Source: Luidia sarsii
Taxonomy: Eukaryota; Echinodermata; Asteroidea; Paxillosida; Luidiidae
Assembly: GCA_949987565.1 (NCBI GenBank)
Contig: OX465118.1
Location: 5,422,538-5,486,537 of the forward strand
Direction: 5' to 3'
DNA length: 64,000 nucleotides
The position numbers and the translations under genes are program-made. The notes below the pieces were generated by a model. That model saw only the letters and a program-made list of their open reading frames with translations, made no database searches and was not told the origin of the DNA. This document shows positions 36,001 to 45,352 of the stretch, one piece after another; positions within the stretch are counted from its first letter, which is position 1; every line of letters starts with the position of its first letter.

Positions 36001-37981
36001 TCCGGCCGTAGTCGTTCGTTTAGATACGGCTGTGAGGACAACCTGCACAAGGCGTATGTGCACAACGAATCACGTGAATCCTTGGATAACGAATATGCCG
36101 CCCGTCCATTATGGTGAACACGTGCCGTTGAAGAGGAATAGACCTCGTGAGCACGTGGTGACGGCGTGATTGGAACCCAGCAAAAGGCCAATACATGTAC
36201 GCATACGGAACACACTGACGCGACCCCGACGCTTACTATCAATAAGATTACTGATGTTGTTGTCGTTGATTTTACCAGCAATGAGGCCGATGCAGATGAA
36301 GAGATGGAAGACGGAGGTAGCGAAGGAAGCTGCTGCAGTCCCGCACGCTAAGAGTGCTCCACCAAGCATGATGGCCGGACGACATCCAATCCTCCTGACC
36401 AAAACGTTACTGAGTGGTCCTGCACAAAAACAATCCACAAAGCCGTTCACTGCAAGTTGAGCACGACCCCTTAATTACCTTAACCCTAAACCCTACCCTG
36501 CAATCCCAAACCCAATCCCAAACAAAACCCAATCCCAAACAGAACCAAATCCAAAGCCCAATCCCAAACCCCAAAACGTAAGCCTAACCTTAACTCTAAC
36601 CCTATAACACTAACCTTAACTCTATTATAACCCTATAACACAATTCCCTTATCCTAACCCTTACCTTTACCCACGCCATGTTTACCATAAACTTAACCCT
36701 GCAACCCTAAACCCTACGCCTAACCTTAACCCTCACCCTAGGGAAGATCGCCCAAGGAAATAAGATAGCTTCTGGGGTTCGTGTCAAAGTCCCCCGGTGT
36801 ACCGATACATGGCGAACGGATACCGGAGCGGTATTTACGCAACGCACTCTATCAAGATAACACCAAAGTAATCGGTATCGGCCATCAGGATTAATTTATA
36901 TGTCATGTACGTGATCTACAAGCATGTTGAAAATACTGTGCTTATGTAAGAGTAAGGCCAGTCCAAGGTACACCGCATGAACAGTTACTGTCAGAACTGG
37001 GGCACATCGATTCACTGAGGGGTGATGACTGTACAGCAGTCTCTTATGTCAAATAAGAAATTACGTCCGAAAGGGACAATGCGTTTCCGCTTAGTTGCGA
37101 GATGTTGAGGTGCAACCAATGGAGAATAGGCCGTAACGTTATTGTAAGCTCTTTTAGGCCTATCTTTAATGGCGTAGTGGTGTACATAATTATTGTGGGT
37201 AACAGGGACGATTTCACAAAGCCGTTCGATGTATCGTAATCAACTTACGATGGATAACCCATCGTAAGCTGTGATAGGCCGTATGGTTTCTGTGCATTGC
37301 TCATTGTCTTGCGATTGATCGTAAGTTACGTTGGGTTTGGTGAAATCGACCGCTGCAGAAAGGACATTTCCCCGATGAGGACGCGCTATAGGCCTAGTTC
37401 TGTATCCACTGCATGTGCTCAAGATATTAAATGCAAACAAACAAAGCCAGGTTTACACAAATTGGTTGTTTGCATCTGAATGAAAGAGAGGGTGTGGTCC
37501 CTGGAGATATACGGCAGTTTATGGTTGAATTGCTTCTGACTGACGCCCCCACCCAGGCAAATTAACTATCTGGGAAGGCCACCATCTAAGGGATGGATAG
37601 CTCAGATGGAAGAGCACTGGTACGTTAATCATGAGGTCTCGGGTTCAAATCCCGGTCCAGTAAAAGTTTTCAATTTTTCACAAATTGTTAGCTCATGGTG
37701 GTTTATCGACTTGCCTCCGAAGTTCTCGACAGCGATGCCGGAGCTGACGACCCATCCAAGCTTGCCAGAACCCTTCTGGAATTCCTCGATGAGGACCGGT
37801 ATGAAGGTACCGTAGGTGCAGAGAACACCGTTGTGAAGCAGGAAGGCCAGGAACGACGCCGTGACGACCACGCGACCCCAGCGATGCTTGACCGTGGGGC
37901 AGTCACACGCACCGGCCGGTACACACCCACCACGATCGCTCGCCTTCCTCCCGCCGATGGCGGACTCTCTCGTGGCCGATT
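32802..37981 (-). CDS. SLC16-like monocarboxylate transporter (MFS), 5' incomplete
   Basis: Four exons, 37715-37981, 36276-36419, 34834-35727 and 32802-33010, join in phase and encode about 503 residues with around 12 hydrophobic segments. That is the usual size of an SLC16 plasma-membrane carrier for monocarboxylates or related solutes. Exon 1 carries TM1 ([20 protein letters not shown]). The motif [17 protein letters not shown] matches the SLC16 TM5 signature, and [12 protein letters not shown] precedes the last segment. The central loop between TM6 and TM7 (in exon 3) is polar and contains [10 protein letters not shown]. The aromatic D-G-G-W-G-W signature normally at the start of TM1 is replaced by KHRWGRVVV, so the gene is divergent within the family. 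The first intron seems to use a GC donor. No ATG precedes TM1 in frame, so a start-codon exon lies upstream. The substrate cannot be told. Confidence 0.88.
33011..34535 (-). other. transporter intron 3: LINE-like AT-rich tail and a family E element
   Basis: At about 33300-33580 AT-rich DNA ends GAAATAAATAATTTT, like a LINE 3' end (weak). At 33633-33997 lies a full family E copy (ATACAATATTGGGAAAGGTC at left, inverse at right). At 34255-34290 is a short TGTTCACCATG tandem. Confidence 0.5.
34536..34812. repeat. (GCA/GTA)n trinucleotide repeat next to a splice donor
   Basis: About 90 triplets, mostly GCA mixed with GTA and ACA on the plus strand. It ends only about 20 bp from the donor of the large transporter exon. 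In the transcript it reads CUG/CUA/UGU. Frames in all directions are artefacts. Confidence 0.9.
34834..35727 (-). CDS. transporter large exon (TM4 to TM11)
   Basis: Acceptor TTTCTGTTCAG and donor GTCAGT. It is 894 nt and holds most membrane segments and the central loop. It reads [20 protein letters not shown] at the start and [12 protein letters not shown] at the end. Confidence 0.93.
36276..36419 (-). CDS. transporter exon 2 of those seen (TM2-TM3)
   Basis: Acceptor TTGTTTTTGTGCAG at 36420-36421 and donor GTAAAA. It encodes [20 protein letters not shown] and [18 protein letters not shown]. An acceptor 33 bp further upstream is possible but would lengthen the TM1-TM2 region beyond the family norm. 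Confidence 0.85.
36465..36745. repeat. telomere-like CCCTAA-rich interstitial repeat
   Basis: Degenerate units such as CCTTAACCCTAAACCCTACC, AATCCCAAACCC and AACTCTAACCCTATAACACT lie in transporter intron 1. The unit is the TTAGGG-type telomere motif in complement but is highly diverged. Confidence 0.7.
37205..37352. repeat. family G foldback element, transporter intron 1
   Basis: Inverted relative to the 21.84 kb copy. The ends are GATTTCACAAAGCCG and GTTTGGTGAAATCG, with inner CTTACGATGGATAACCCATCG. Confidence 0.8.
37455..37690 (+). mobile_element. SINE family A copy beside the transporter exon 1 donor
   Basis: Leader (GGAGATATACGGCAGTTTAT, CTGACTGACGCCCCCACCC), then GGATAGCTCAGATGGAAGAG, GTCTCGGGTTCAAATCCCGG and a short tail ending about 25 bp from the donor. 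The tRNA-like boxes are intact. It is antisense to the transporter gene. Confidence 0.8.
37715..37981 (-). CDS. transporter first visible exon (TM1)
   Basis: Acceptor TATCTTGATAG; donor GCAAGT after GGAG (GC-type). It encodes a Cys/Arg-rich N-terminal stretch and TM1, and ends [16 protein letters not shown]. Confidence 0.85.
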
Positions 37982-38124
37982 CTATCAAGATAAAGGCTGT
38001 ATTACTTTATGTTTCGTTGGTGTGGGTTGGATTGTGTTAGGTCGGAATGGGCTGCCATTGACAGGGTCGGGTAGGTTGAGCTGGAATCAGTGGGGTTTGA
38101 AGGAGGTCTAATATACCTCCTTGG

Positions 38125-38545
38125 TTTGACCATGTTGGAGTGGCCGGGTTGGGATGGGTTGGGTTGGGATGGGTTGGGATGGATTGTGATGGGTTTGGGT
38201 TTTGTTGGGTTGAGTTGGGTTTTGTAGGGTTGGGTTGGGTTGGGTTGAGTTGAGTTGAGTTGTGTTGGGTTGAGTTGGGTTGGGTTGGGTCGGGTTGAAG
38301 TGGGTTGGGTTGTGTTGGGTCGGTTTAGGTTGGATTGGGTTGAGTCGGGTTGAGGTGGGTTGGGTTGGGTTGGGTCGGGTTGGGTTGGGTTGGGTTGGGT
38401 TGGGTTGGGTTGGGATGGGTTGGGTTAGATTGGGTTTGGTTGAGATGGGTCGGGCTGGGTTGGGCTGGGCTGGGCTGGGTTGGGTTGGGTTGCCGTGGGT
38501 CAGGTTAGGTTGCTTTGGGTTAGGTTAAGCTTAGTTATGATCGGA
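38125..38545. repeat. (GGGTT)n pentamer satellite
   Basis: About 80 units of TGGGT/TGGGC/TGAGT on the plus strand form a G-rich strand of regularly spaced GGG runs, upstream of the transporter exons. It could form quadruplexes. Confidence 0.95.
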
Positions 38546-40160
38546 TGTCAATTGGTGTTATGGAATTGGATTATGATGACCTAAATTAGATGACATTATT
38601 CTTGAATCTGTGCTTACCTTTCTGCTTCATTGTCACAACTTGCTTCTGCCCAATCTATCCGCGGTCTGTGGTTTGTGTTGGCCTGCAAGATCATAACTGT
38701 TGTATGTATTGTCAAGTTTATCTGGAGTCACACAAGACAATGTGGTTATATCATACCTAGGCACACCATGGTATTTCAAACTAAGGTCAATGATGATGAT
38801 AGCCGATAGCATTGTTGCAGTGTGCGTGCGCACAATGTCATCAGATAAGACATAAAACAAGACAAGGAGGCCTTCAATTTGTACTCGATTCGACCCGACT
38901 GGTGGCACTGAAATGATTTTATTGGATTTACGGCGAATGGGTGCACATGGGGTTGGATCAGGTCGTAAAGTACAGTTTTCGTGTGAAGTTTTGTTCGCCA
39001 TTACGGTCTCAGTTAACCCCATGCAGTGACCTTTTAGGCGTATGACCCGCTGTCTGCCGTTGGTTGGGAATGGTCTAGTTCGCACACTAATAGCATAAGT
39101 GGCATCTAATTGGCCGATCCAACTGGGATTGTATTCAAATTATCGCACGGTATAGAGGGCCAATAATTCTATCGAATTGCGGAGGCCATCAGCTTATTTG
39201 CATTGTGAGGTAGTCACGAAGGAGACATTGTATACTCAACCTCCATGAAATGACGAGTTGTTTGAACACTGATACAAGAATGGCTGCCATTGTTTCGGCT
39301 GGATAGCTTATTGAATTATCGCACGTTTGCGTAGAGAATCGCAGCGCTGAATGTTGTCAGTCACACAACGGACCTGTTGTGTATTTACTTTCCATAATTC
39401 CTATACCGAGTAAAATGAGATTGGCCATTATGAAAAAGATGAGCACACAGCTACTATTGTGTTTTAATTGCATGTGCTAGGGACTAGACGGCAGGAGTTC
39501 ATCCGTGTCCTAGCGAACAGATGTTGTGTTCTGCATTTTCAACATCCCGACCCAATGATGAATCACAGCAGTCCCGTTAGCATACAAACGATCTGCAAAA
39601 ACCTTAGTCTATATTTCTTGACGGCATATAATTTGCCCAAAGGATGGAATTATAATATACAGTTGCCCTGCGTGTTTTATTTTGAGCTGTGTACATAATG
39701 AGTTAGTTACATTATCTGGTTCAATTTGATATGGTTTGAAGCTGATGGGTCTAATGTAACTAATTCAGCTATATGTACATCGCTCATTTGAAAAAAAAAA
39801 ATATCCCTTAAATACCCATTTTTGTGGAGCCGGTCACAATTTATTTATACCCTTTAGAACAGAAAAGTCAATATCAAATCATTACTAAAATAGTAAAAAT
39901 TTCAAATGTGAATAGATCTATAGCATCATATAGTTAAATGCGTCACATTTTTTTCATTTAAATGCCTTTTCAAAGCCTCACCAACATGAAGGTTTTTTGT
40001 ATCTACCATAGAGGTTGTAGGTCCAACTCATTCTGCTTTCAAAAATTTGAGTATTAAACGCCAATAATAATAATAAATAACTTCGCTGAGTAATCACTTT
40101 CTTCACTTTTATTTGGAATCAACTTACTAACCAATAGGCCCTCTATCCAGAGAACAGCAG
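38546..40160. other. non-coding, nothing recognised
   Basis: AT-rich with short chance frames; a (AAT)n-like run at 40062-40080. It may be an intron of the transporter gene if the exon at 43.66 kb belongs to it. Confidence 0.4.
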
Positions 40161-40164
40161 ACTT

Positions 40165-41130
40165 GAATGACTCGTGACTCGGACTTGTAGTCCGACTCAA
40201 CCCTCATTTTCCAATGACTCAGACTGTCGAGTCATGGCAACGACTGAGTCGGCGACTCCGATTCCGACTCGAGTGACTTGGCAACGAACCATAAGTGGAA
40301 GGTTTGCGGTGACACCATGTCACCATGCTCTTTTCAGTGTGGCACTGAAAAGAGCCACAGCGAATCTTTTGAGAGCCACACTCCTTCTTTAAAGCCCCTA
40401 CACAACATTGGTAAGATCGAAAAACAGAAATGTTCACAGATTTACATGAAACTTATACAGGTGATATACAAAAATGTTGCAAACTGCTTACTGACTAAAA
40501 TTACCAAAATGTAAATCTAAAATTTAGTGGGCCTGGCGTTTCGATCCTAGCAGGACCTTTCTCAAAGGCAGAGAGAAAGGTCCTGCTAGGATCGAAACGT
40601 CAGGCCCACTAAATTTTAGAAACTTATACAGTTTGAAGATGGTTATACTGTAGTAGAACCCTCTCACTGAAACATTTCTGCCTAAAATGTTGTATTTTGG
40701 GAGAAATGAGTAAAAGAAATAGTTCACGTCTCACCGAGATCTAAACTATTTTTTGGAACAGTGCGGCGTTGAATGCTGCATTTTCGCGAAACAAATGAAG
40801 TGGTTTTCACGATTTTCTCGAGACTCGGTTGGCGGATTGAGCTGAAATTTTCACAGGTGTGCTATTTCATACATTATGTTGAATCAGACAACGTAATGCA
40901 TGCTATTGAGACGTAGGCCCTCTAAACTATTTCTTTTACTAATTTCTCCCTAAATACAACATTTTAGGCAGAAATATTTCAGTGAGAGGTTTCTACTATA
41001 ACCATAAGTTTCATGTAAATCTGTGACCCTTTCTGTTTTTCGATCTTACCAATGTTGTGTAGGGGCTTAAGTCGAGACTCGACCTGGAATGTGACTCGAA
41101 AGAATATTTTTGTGACTTGACTAAGGCTGG
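40165..41130. mobile_element. nested repeat complex: GAGTC block, family C piece, family E, family D
   Basis: The outer GACTCG-rich block (40165-40290 and 41070-41130) is interrupted by a family C fragment (40290-40388, GGTTTGCGGTGACACCATGT) and a family E element (40389-41069) with long inverted termini (TAAAGCCCCTACACAACATT and inverse). A family D hairpin lies inside the E element at 40461-40618. The order of insertion can be read from the flanks. Confidence 0.75.
40461..40618. mobile_element. family D element with 13-bp target duplication
   Basis: GAAACTTATACAG precedes the element (40448-40460) and follows it (40619-40631). The element is a long hairpin with the conserved arms GACGTTTCGATCCTAGC and inverse. 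This copy defines the family's boundaries. Confidence 0.85.
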
Positions 41131-41809
41131 AAAACAGAAGCCACAGCAAAACAGAGCGGAAAACTTTAAAAACTCAGTGTGGTGATGCGTAATACAATAG
41201 GCCCGTATCAGCTTAGTTGGTATATACATGTTCATAGCGCAAGATTTCCTAGGTCTATGGTTAGTAATGCTCTAGCTGCAAACCTAAAACACTGGAAGAA
41301 CTTCAACACATTCAATGCTTTCAAACAAAGTGCAACTACTTTGCGTTCGTGTTGCGACCCACCATATGCCATTCAAAGCTACACAAAATCAGACCTGCTT
41401 CGAATTTCAGAAACTTACATTTTACGCTGTGCCTATGCTAGCAGTTTACAGCGAGCAAAGTCCGGCTTTTCATCGTGAGGCTGCTAGACGTCTAGTGAGC
41501 TGTTTTTCTACGCGTACATGCTGAGTGTGTGGAGTCAGCAGAATTGTTGAGGGGTAGGGCTAGCAACAGCTGTTGCCAGTGCTGCGCGCTGGCAAACACA
41601 AACACTAACCTCACATCTGAACTGATAATGAACTCGCTGGTTCCCGTAGCTAGCGGTTCGTCCTGTAATCGCTATCAGTTGCATGGGGGTTAAAGGGAAC
41701 ACATACATGTACGTGGCCCCCAGACGGATCATTCCATCCGAATCCTCCCGGGGTTCGACGGTACAGGGCTTAAAGAGTTGTGCTTGAGCATAAGCACAAA
41801 ATGTCATAG
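41131..41809. other. non-coding, nothing recognised
   Basis: No splice-flanked exon or known repeat identified. Confidence 0.35.
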
Positions 41810-41990
41810 GATCACTTTGCCAACCCAAACTTCAATTGACTGAGTTTCATGCTGAGTAAAGAATAGTGGAATACAAGTCATTATAATGCGCTTTGTAATT
41901 TTGTTTACACGGGGAAGAATGTTCATGCTTAGCAGATTTTCACGCTTAAGCGGCTCTATGAAATTGATAAATTGGCCCCTGTTAGGCGCA
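41810..41990. repeat. family H element
   Basis: Shares GTTTCATGCTGAGTAAAGA, GGAATACAAGTCA and the terminal AGCGGCTCTATGAAATTG with the copy at 30.77-30.93 kb. Confidence 0.65.
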
Positions 41991-42179
41991 CGACTCGCAC
42001 TCAATCCCACATTATCGCAACGCATGGGGTTCCGTGTGGTACTTACTTTGAGCGGGGTATCACCATCAGTATTGCCAGTTTAATAGTCGTGCCGCCATTG
42101 AAGCCTGCATTTCAGATCGCTGTGCATGTATATAGGCCTAACACACTCTTTTAGCCATTTTAATTATTGCTTAATACAA

Positions 42180-42560
42180 ACAAGTCAAACAAACAAAGGA
42201 AAAACTGACTGGGAACTTAATCTTATGAACAAATTGAACATTTGGCAAAATAAACTTTGACTGGACCGGAATTTGAACCCGAGACCTCTGGTTTTGCGTA
42301 CCAGTGCTCTTACCATCTGAGCTATCCAGCTCTTAACTGGATAACACAACATTGGTCGAGGTCAAAGATTAGTATTCATACGTTGTCTGATTCAATACAT
42401 GCATGAAATAACACACCTGTGAAAATATCATCTCAATACACCAACTGAGTCTCGAGAAAATTGTGAAAAACGGCTTAATTTGTTTCGTGAAAATGTTTAG
42501 ATCTAGCATTCTAGAGACGTAAACGATTTCTTTACTCTTTTCTTTCTATTCTTATTTAGG
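42180..42560 (-). mobile_element. SINE family A 3' part joined to a family E fragment
   Basis: On the minus strand 42180-42345 gives the tRNA-like part (GAGCTGGATAGCTCAGATGG) and tail. From 42345 the sequence matches the inside of the 40.4-41.07 kb family E copy (GAGTCTCGAGAAAATTGTG, TAACACACCTGTGAAAAT). Confidence 0.65.
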
Positions 42561-43039
42561 CCTATAGGAAAAGTATGGTCCGTAATCTTTCTGACACTGA
42601 AGTTGTATTTTGCTTGTAAGCGGAACATACCCTAATCAGCTCTGGGATGATGGCTATGGTACCATGGTTCTAAAGAAAACAGATACACGGCAATTTGTCT
42701 TTAATCCATTGAATTGTCTCAGGCATGAACACAGAGGCCTATTGAAAAAGGGTTTCTCAGGAGCCTGATTGCTGTGAAATGCAATAGGCCAGTACTCCTT
42801 TATAGTCACGGATGACAAGTTCATATTCGGAAAGCAACATGTACCAATATCCGGCCAACCTTTTTGAAAGTTTGAAAAGGGCAAAGGGTCGCAAACTCAG
42901 CCGCCCCTGGGGGGAAATGAAATTCGACGTAATAATTCATAGAAGTCCCAGCTCCAATACCCAGCACGTAGAAAGGAAATCACAGTAACACCACATTATA
43001 TAGCACAGACCGCGCAGATAAAGTTTTTAGTACAAAAAA

Positions 43040-43475
43040 AACCTGTGCTGTGAGTCATGGGTCATTACCAAGGACATGGAAAACAAGATCAATGCCTTTG
43101 CAACATCATGCTACAGGGTCATGTTAAACATCAAGCGTGTGGATTGCACTCCAAACGAGACCATCTATAATCTAACCAACACCGCTCCTCCGATCATCAA
43201 AGTCAAGGCACGCCAACTCAAATGTCTTGGCCATATACCCCGCCTCAAAGATGACGAGCTGTGAATGAATTGCTCTATAATGTTCCTCTATACATGGGAA
43301 GAGGAAATCGGGACGGCCTCGCACATTGTACTTGCAGTATGTTCACTTGTCCAGCACCTCTTGGGAGATACTGAAGGGAGGCTACTACCAGACAAAATTG
43401 CTTCTCTGGCCCAAGACCGTAGCAGTTGCAGAAAGTTTGTAGTCGCCTGCTCCGCAGCCGAATGATGATGACAAA
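43040..43475 (+). mobile_element. LINE C-terminal ORF fragment
   Basis: The plus-strand translation gives ENKINAFATSCYRVMLNIKR, IYNLTNTAPPI, RQLKCLGHIPRLKDDEL and, after a frameshift, ASLAQDRSSCRKFVVACSAA. This is the domain downstream of the reverse transcriptase in a common animal LINE type, with breaks. A more decayed relative is at 29.6-30.2 kb. Confidence 0.75.
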
Positions 43476-43660
43476 AAACTACTTCAATTAAATTAATGAG
43501 CATCTATAGAGGGCATCCGAGTATAAGGTCATGTGATGTTCGAAACGTCAGCCCCTCCAAATGTTTGCCAGGGTAGAATTTATGGTGCGTCTTGAATATG
43601 GCATTCATGCAGTTCAATACCTGTTTATAGACATTATGGTAGATGTATTTCTGTACTCAC

Positions 43661-43861
43661 CTCCGTGGTTAATAGACGGTGTCAGCAACTGTTGACGACC
43701 GCTCAGCAGGCGGGCATTCAGCGAACTGGCGGCCGGTGTAAACTACCCGTCGTGCACGCACCAGGACCGGCGGACACCAGACGGGCCAGTGTGATTCACC
43801 GTGGCCTCAGTCTAGCTTACGGATGGACCCGAGCAGCTTGCACCCCATGATCGCGAGGCAG
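43661..43861 (-). other. possible 5' untranslated exon (transporter gene?)
   Basis: GC-rich compared with its surroundings, ending in a perfect donor (CACGGAG then GTGAGT) on the minus strand. The frame that would join the transporter exon in phase has a stop and no ATG. A separate 13-codon upstream frame (MGCKLLGSIRKLD) is present. It could be a leader exon or unrelated. Confidence 0.25.
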
Positions 43862-44600
43862 TAACTGAGATCACTGGATGAGACATCGTAAATTTGGCAC
43901 AACGAACATCATTGCATTTCACGTCAAGGTCACTGTCAAACTCAATCGAATGTACGGTAACGAATCCCTTAGAGACAACTAATGCTGGATTTCCGATCCT
44001 TGGGAATAAACGCGAGTAATAAAATGTATCCCACTATCGCAAGCCCAACAAAGATAGCTATTATTTTGGGCATAGTCCGCAACTTCTTAACCTTCAGATA
44101 TTCAACAAAGGCAAAAACCGACACAGCATTTCCAACTGAACGGTGTAAGTAACTATAGGACGCGCAAATGACCTTTTACTTTTAGTCGCACACCACGACA
44201 AATATCGCCATGTCGCCACGGTTAATGAGGGAGTCTACCTCCGTTGAAGGGCGTACCCTTATTCGCACGATTCTGCTATTAAAGAGAAAACTTTATGACC
44301 TTTTATAGGGAACTGAACAAAGACGAAGTTTGACAATTGTGAGACAGTGTGGTATTAGCTGTTCTGCGAGTGTTATGCCAATTAGGTTGCACTATTCCTG
44401 TGGCGTCGAATGGTATTCTGTCGACAACATAATTATTAATATGCAGGTATTCGCCGTTCGTGTTTTAAATCTAATAATCCGGTTTCTATAGTGCTAGGAT
44501 TTCGTCCGAATTAAGTGGATTATAGGGCCTGAGTGCACTCTTCAACTGAAAAACACGACCAACAATGAAAATGTTTCCCTGCATGAAAATAATGAATCAC
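43862..44600. other. non-coding, nothing recognised
   Basis: No exon or repeat could be supported. Confidence 0.4.
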
Positions 44601-44605
44601 CGCTT

Positions 44606-44660
44606 TCAGTCTCCTGAAGACGAACGGAGTAGACTGTTCGGAAACGTCGAGTTCCTCCGG
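44606..44660 (+). ncRNA. hammerhead-ribozyme-like motif
   Basis: CTGAAGA (44614-44620) fits the CUGANGA box. It is followed by a hairpin with CGAAC (44621-44625) and GTTCG (44636-44640) as stem II, then GAAA (44641-44644) and CGTC (44645-44648). CTC just before the first box can pair with GAG just after CGTC as a short stem I. Stem III would be the self-complementary ACGT, so activity would need a dimer. Such motifs are known in Penelope-like elements and related retroelements. No experimental evidence. Confidence 0.55.
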
Positions 44661-45179
44661 TTCTTTTCAGAACCACGCATACTCACAAAAGTGTCACCGC
44701 AAACCTATTTCTCCTGCTTTTCTCACCATGAAAACCTTCAAATCTCATTTAGCACGAGCTCTCTTCAATGGAACTACAATATATCTCCTTTATGAACTTT
44801 TGTGTTCAAAAGCAGCAGCCCTCATGAGTCTTTAGTTTAGACGAGTGAATACAGGTCAGCATTACTCACCTCGATATGCGCTAATGGGTTAAGGTCTACA
44901 GAACAACTGTACGCCAGGTGGTAGTGACCCGTCCCTCTTATCGTGACCTTGTGCTGGAATTATTATGGGGTTGCTATAAAGACATTTTCAGACGACGCTG
45001 GAAAAAACCTCGCAAGGCTTGAGAAAATGTCTCATGCATGAGAAATCTTACAAAAGTGCCATCGTGTAAAAGGTTACCAATGCTTGAGAGTGACAGACGT
45101 CCCTGGTATCTTCCGCTAGCGGAGGATTTCTCACGGGACCATTAACAATCGATCATGTGAAGGGAGGAATCACATCTTC
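44661..45179. other. non-coding, possibly the rest of the hammerhead-bearing repeat
   Basis: Sequence after the motif reads in one frame without early stops (to about 44795) but I do not recognise it. Confidence 0.35.
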
Positions 45180-45183
45180 ATGT

Positions 45184-45352
45184 AGGCTGGTTCCCGTCCC
45201 CTACCTAGTCTCCAGGCGTCTCACGTCCTCCGAAATGTAGGCATTTCCCGTCCCCTACCTGGTCTCCAGACGTCTCACGTCCTCCGAAATGTAGGCATTT
45301 CGGAGGACGTGAGACGTCTGGAGACCAGGTAGGGGACGGGAACCAGCCTAAT
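45184..45352. repeat. foldback with one arm duplicated in tandem
   Basis: The block GTCCCCTACCTGGTCTCCAG then ACGTCTCACGTCCTCCGAAA occurs twice in direct orientation (from about 45196 and 45248) and once inverted (45298-45345). The GGCTGGTTCCCG end and its inverse CGGGAACCAGCC close the element. Confidence 0.85.

Noticed and set aside
36420..36450. Earlier acceptor for transporter exon 2 giving a longer TM1-TM2 loop
   Set aside because: It adds about 11 residues (NGFVDCFCA) not expected in the family; the downstream acceptor restores the standard spacing.
37606..37663. Possible true tRNA genes at the GGATAGCTCAG..GGTTCAAATCC sites
   Set aside because: The acceptor stem does not close, and the same sequence recurs many times with a shared leader and tail, so it is a SINE.
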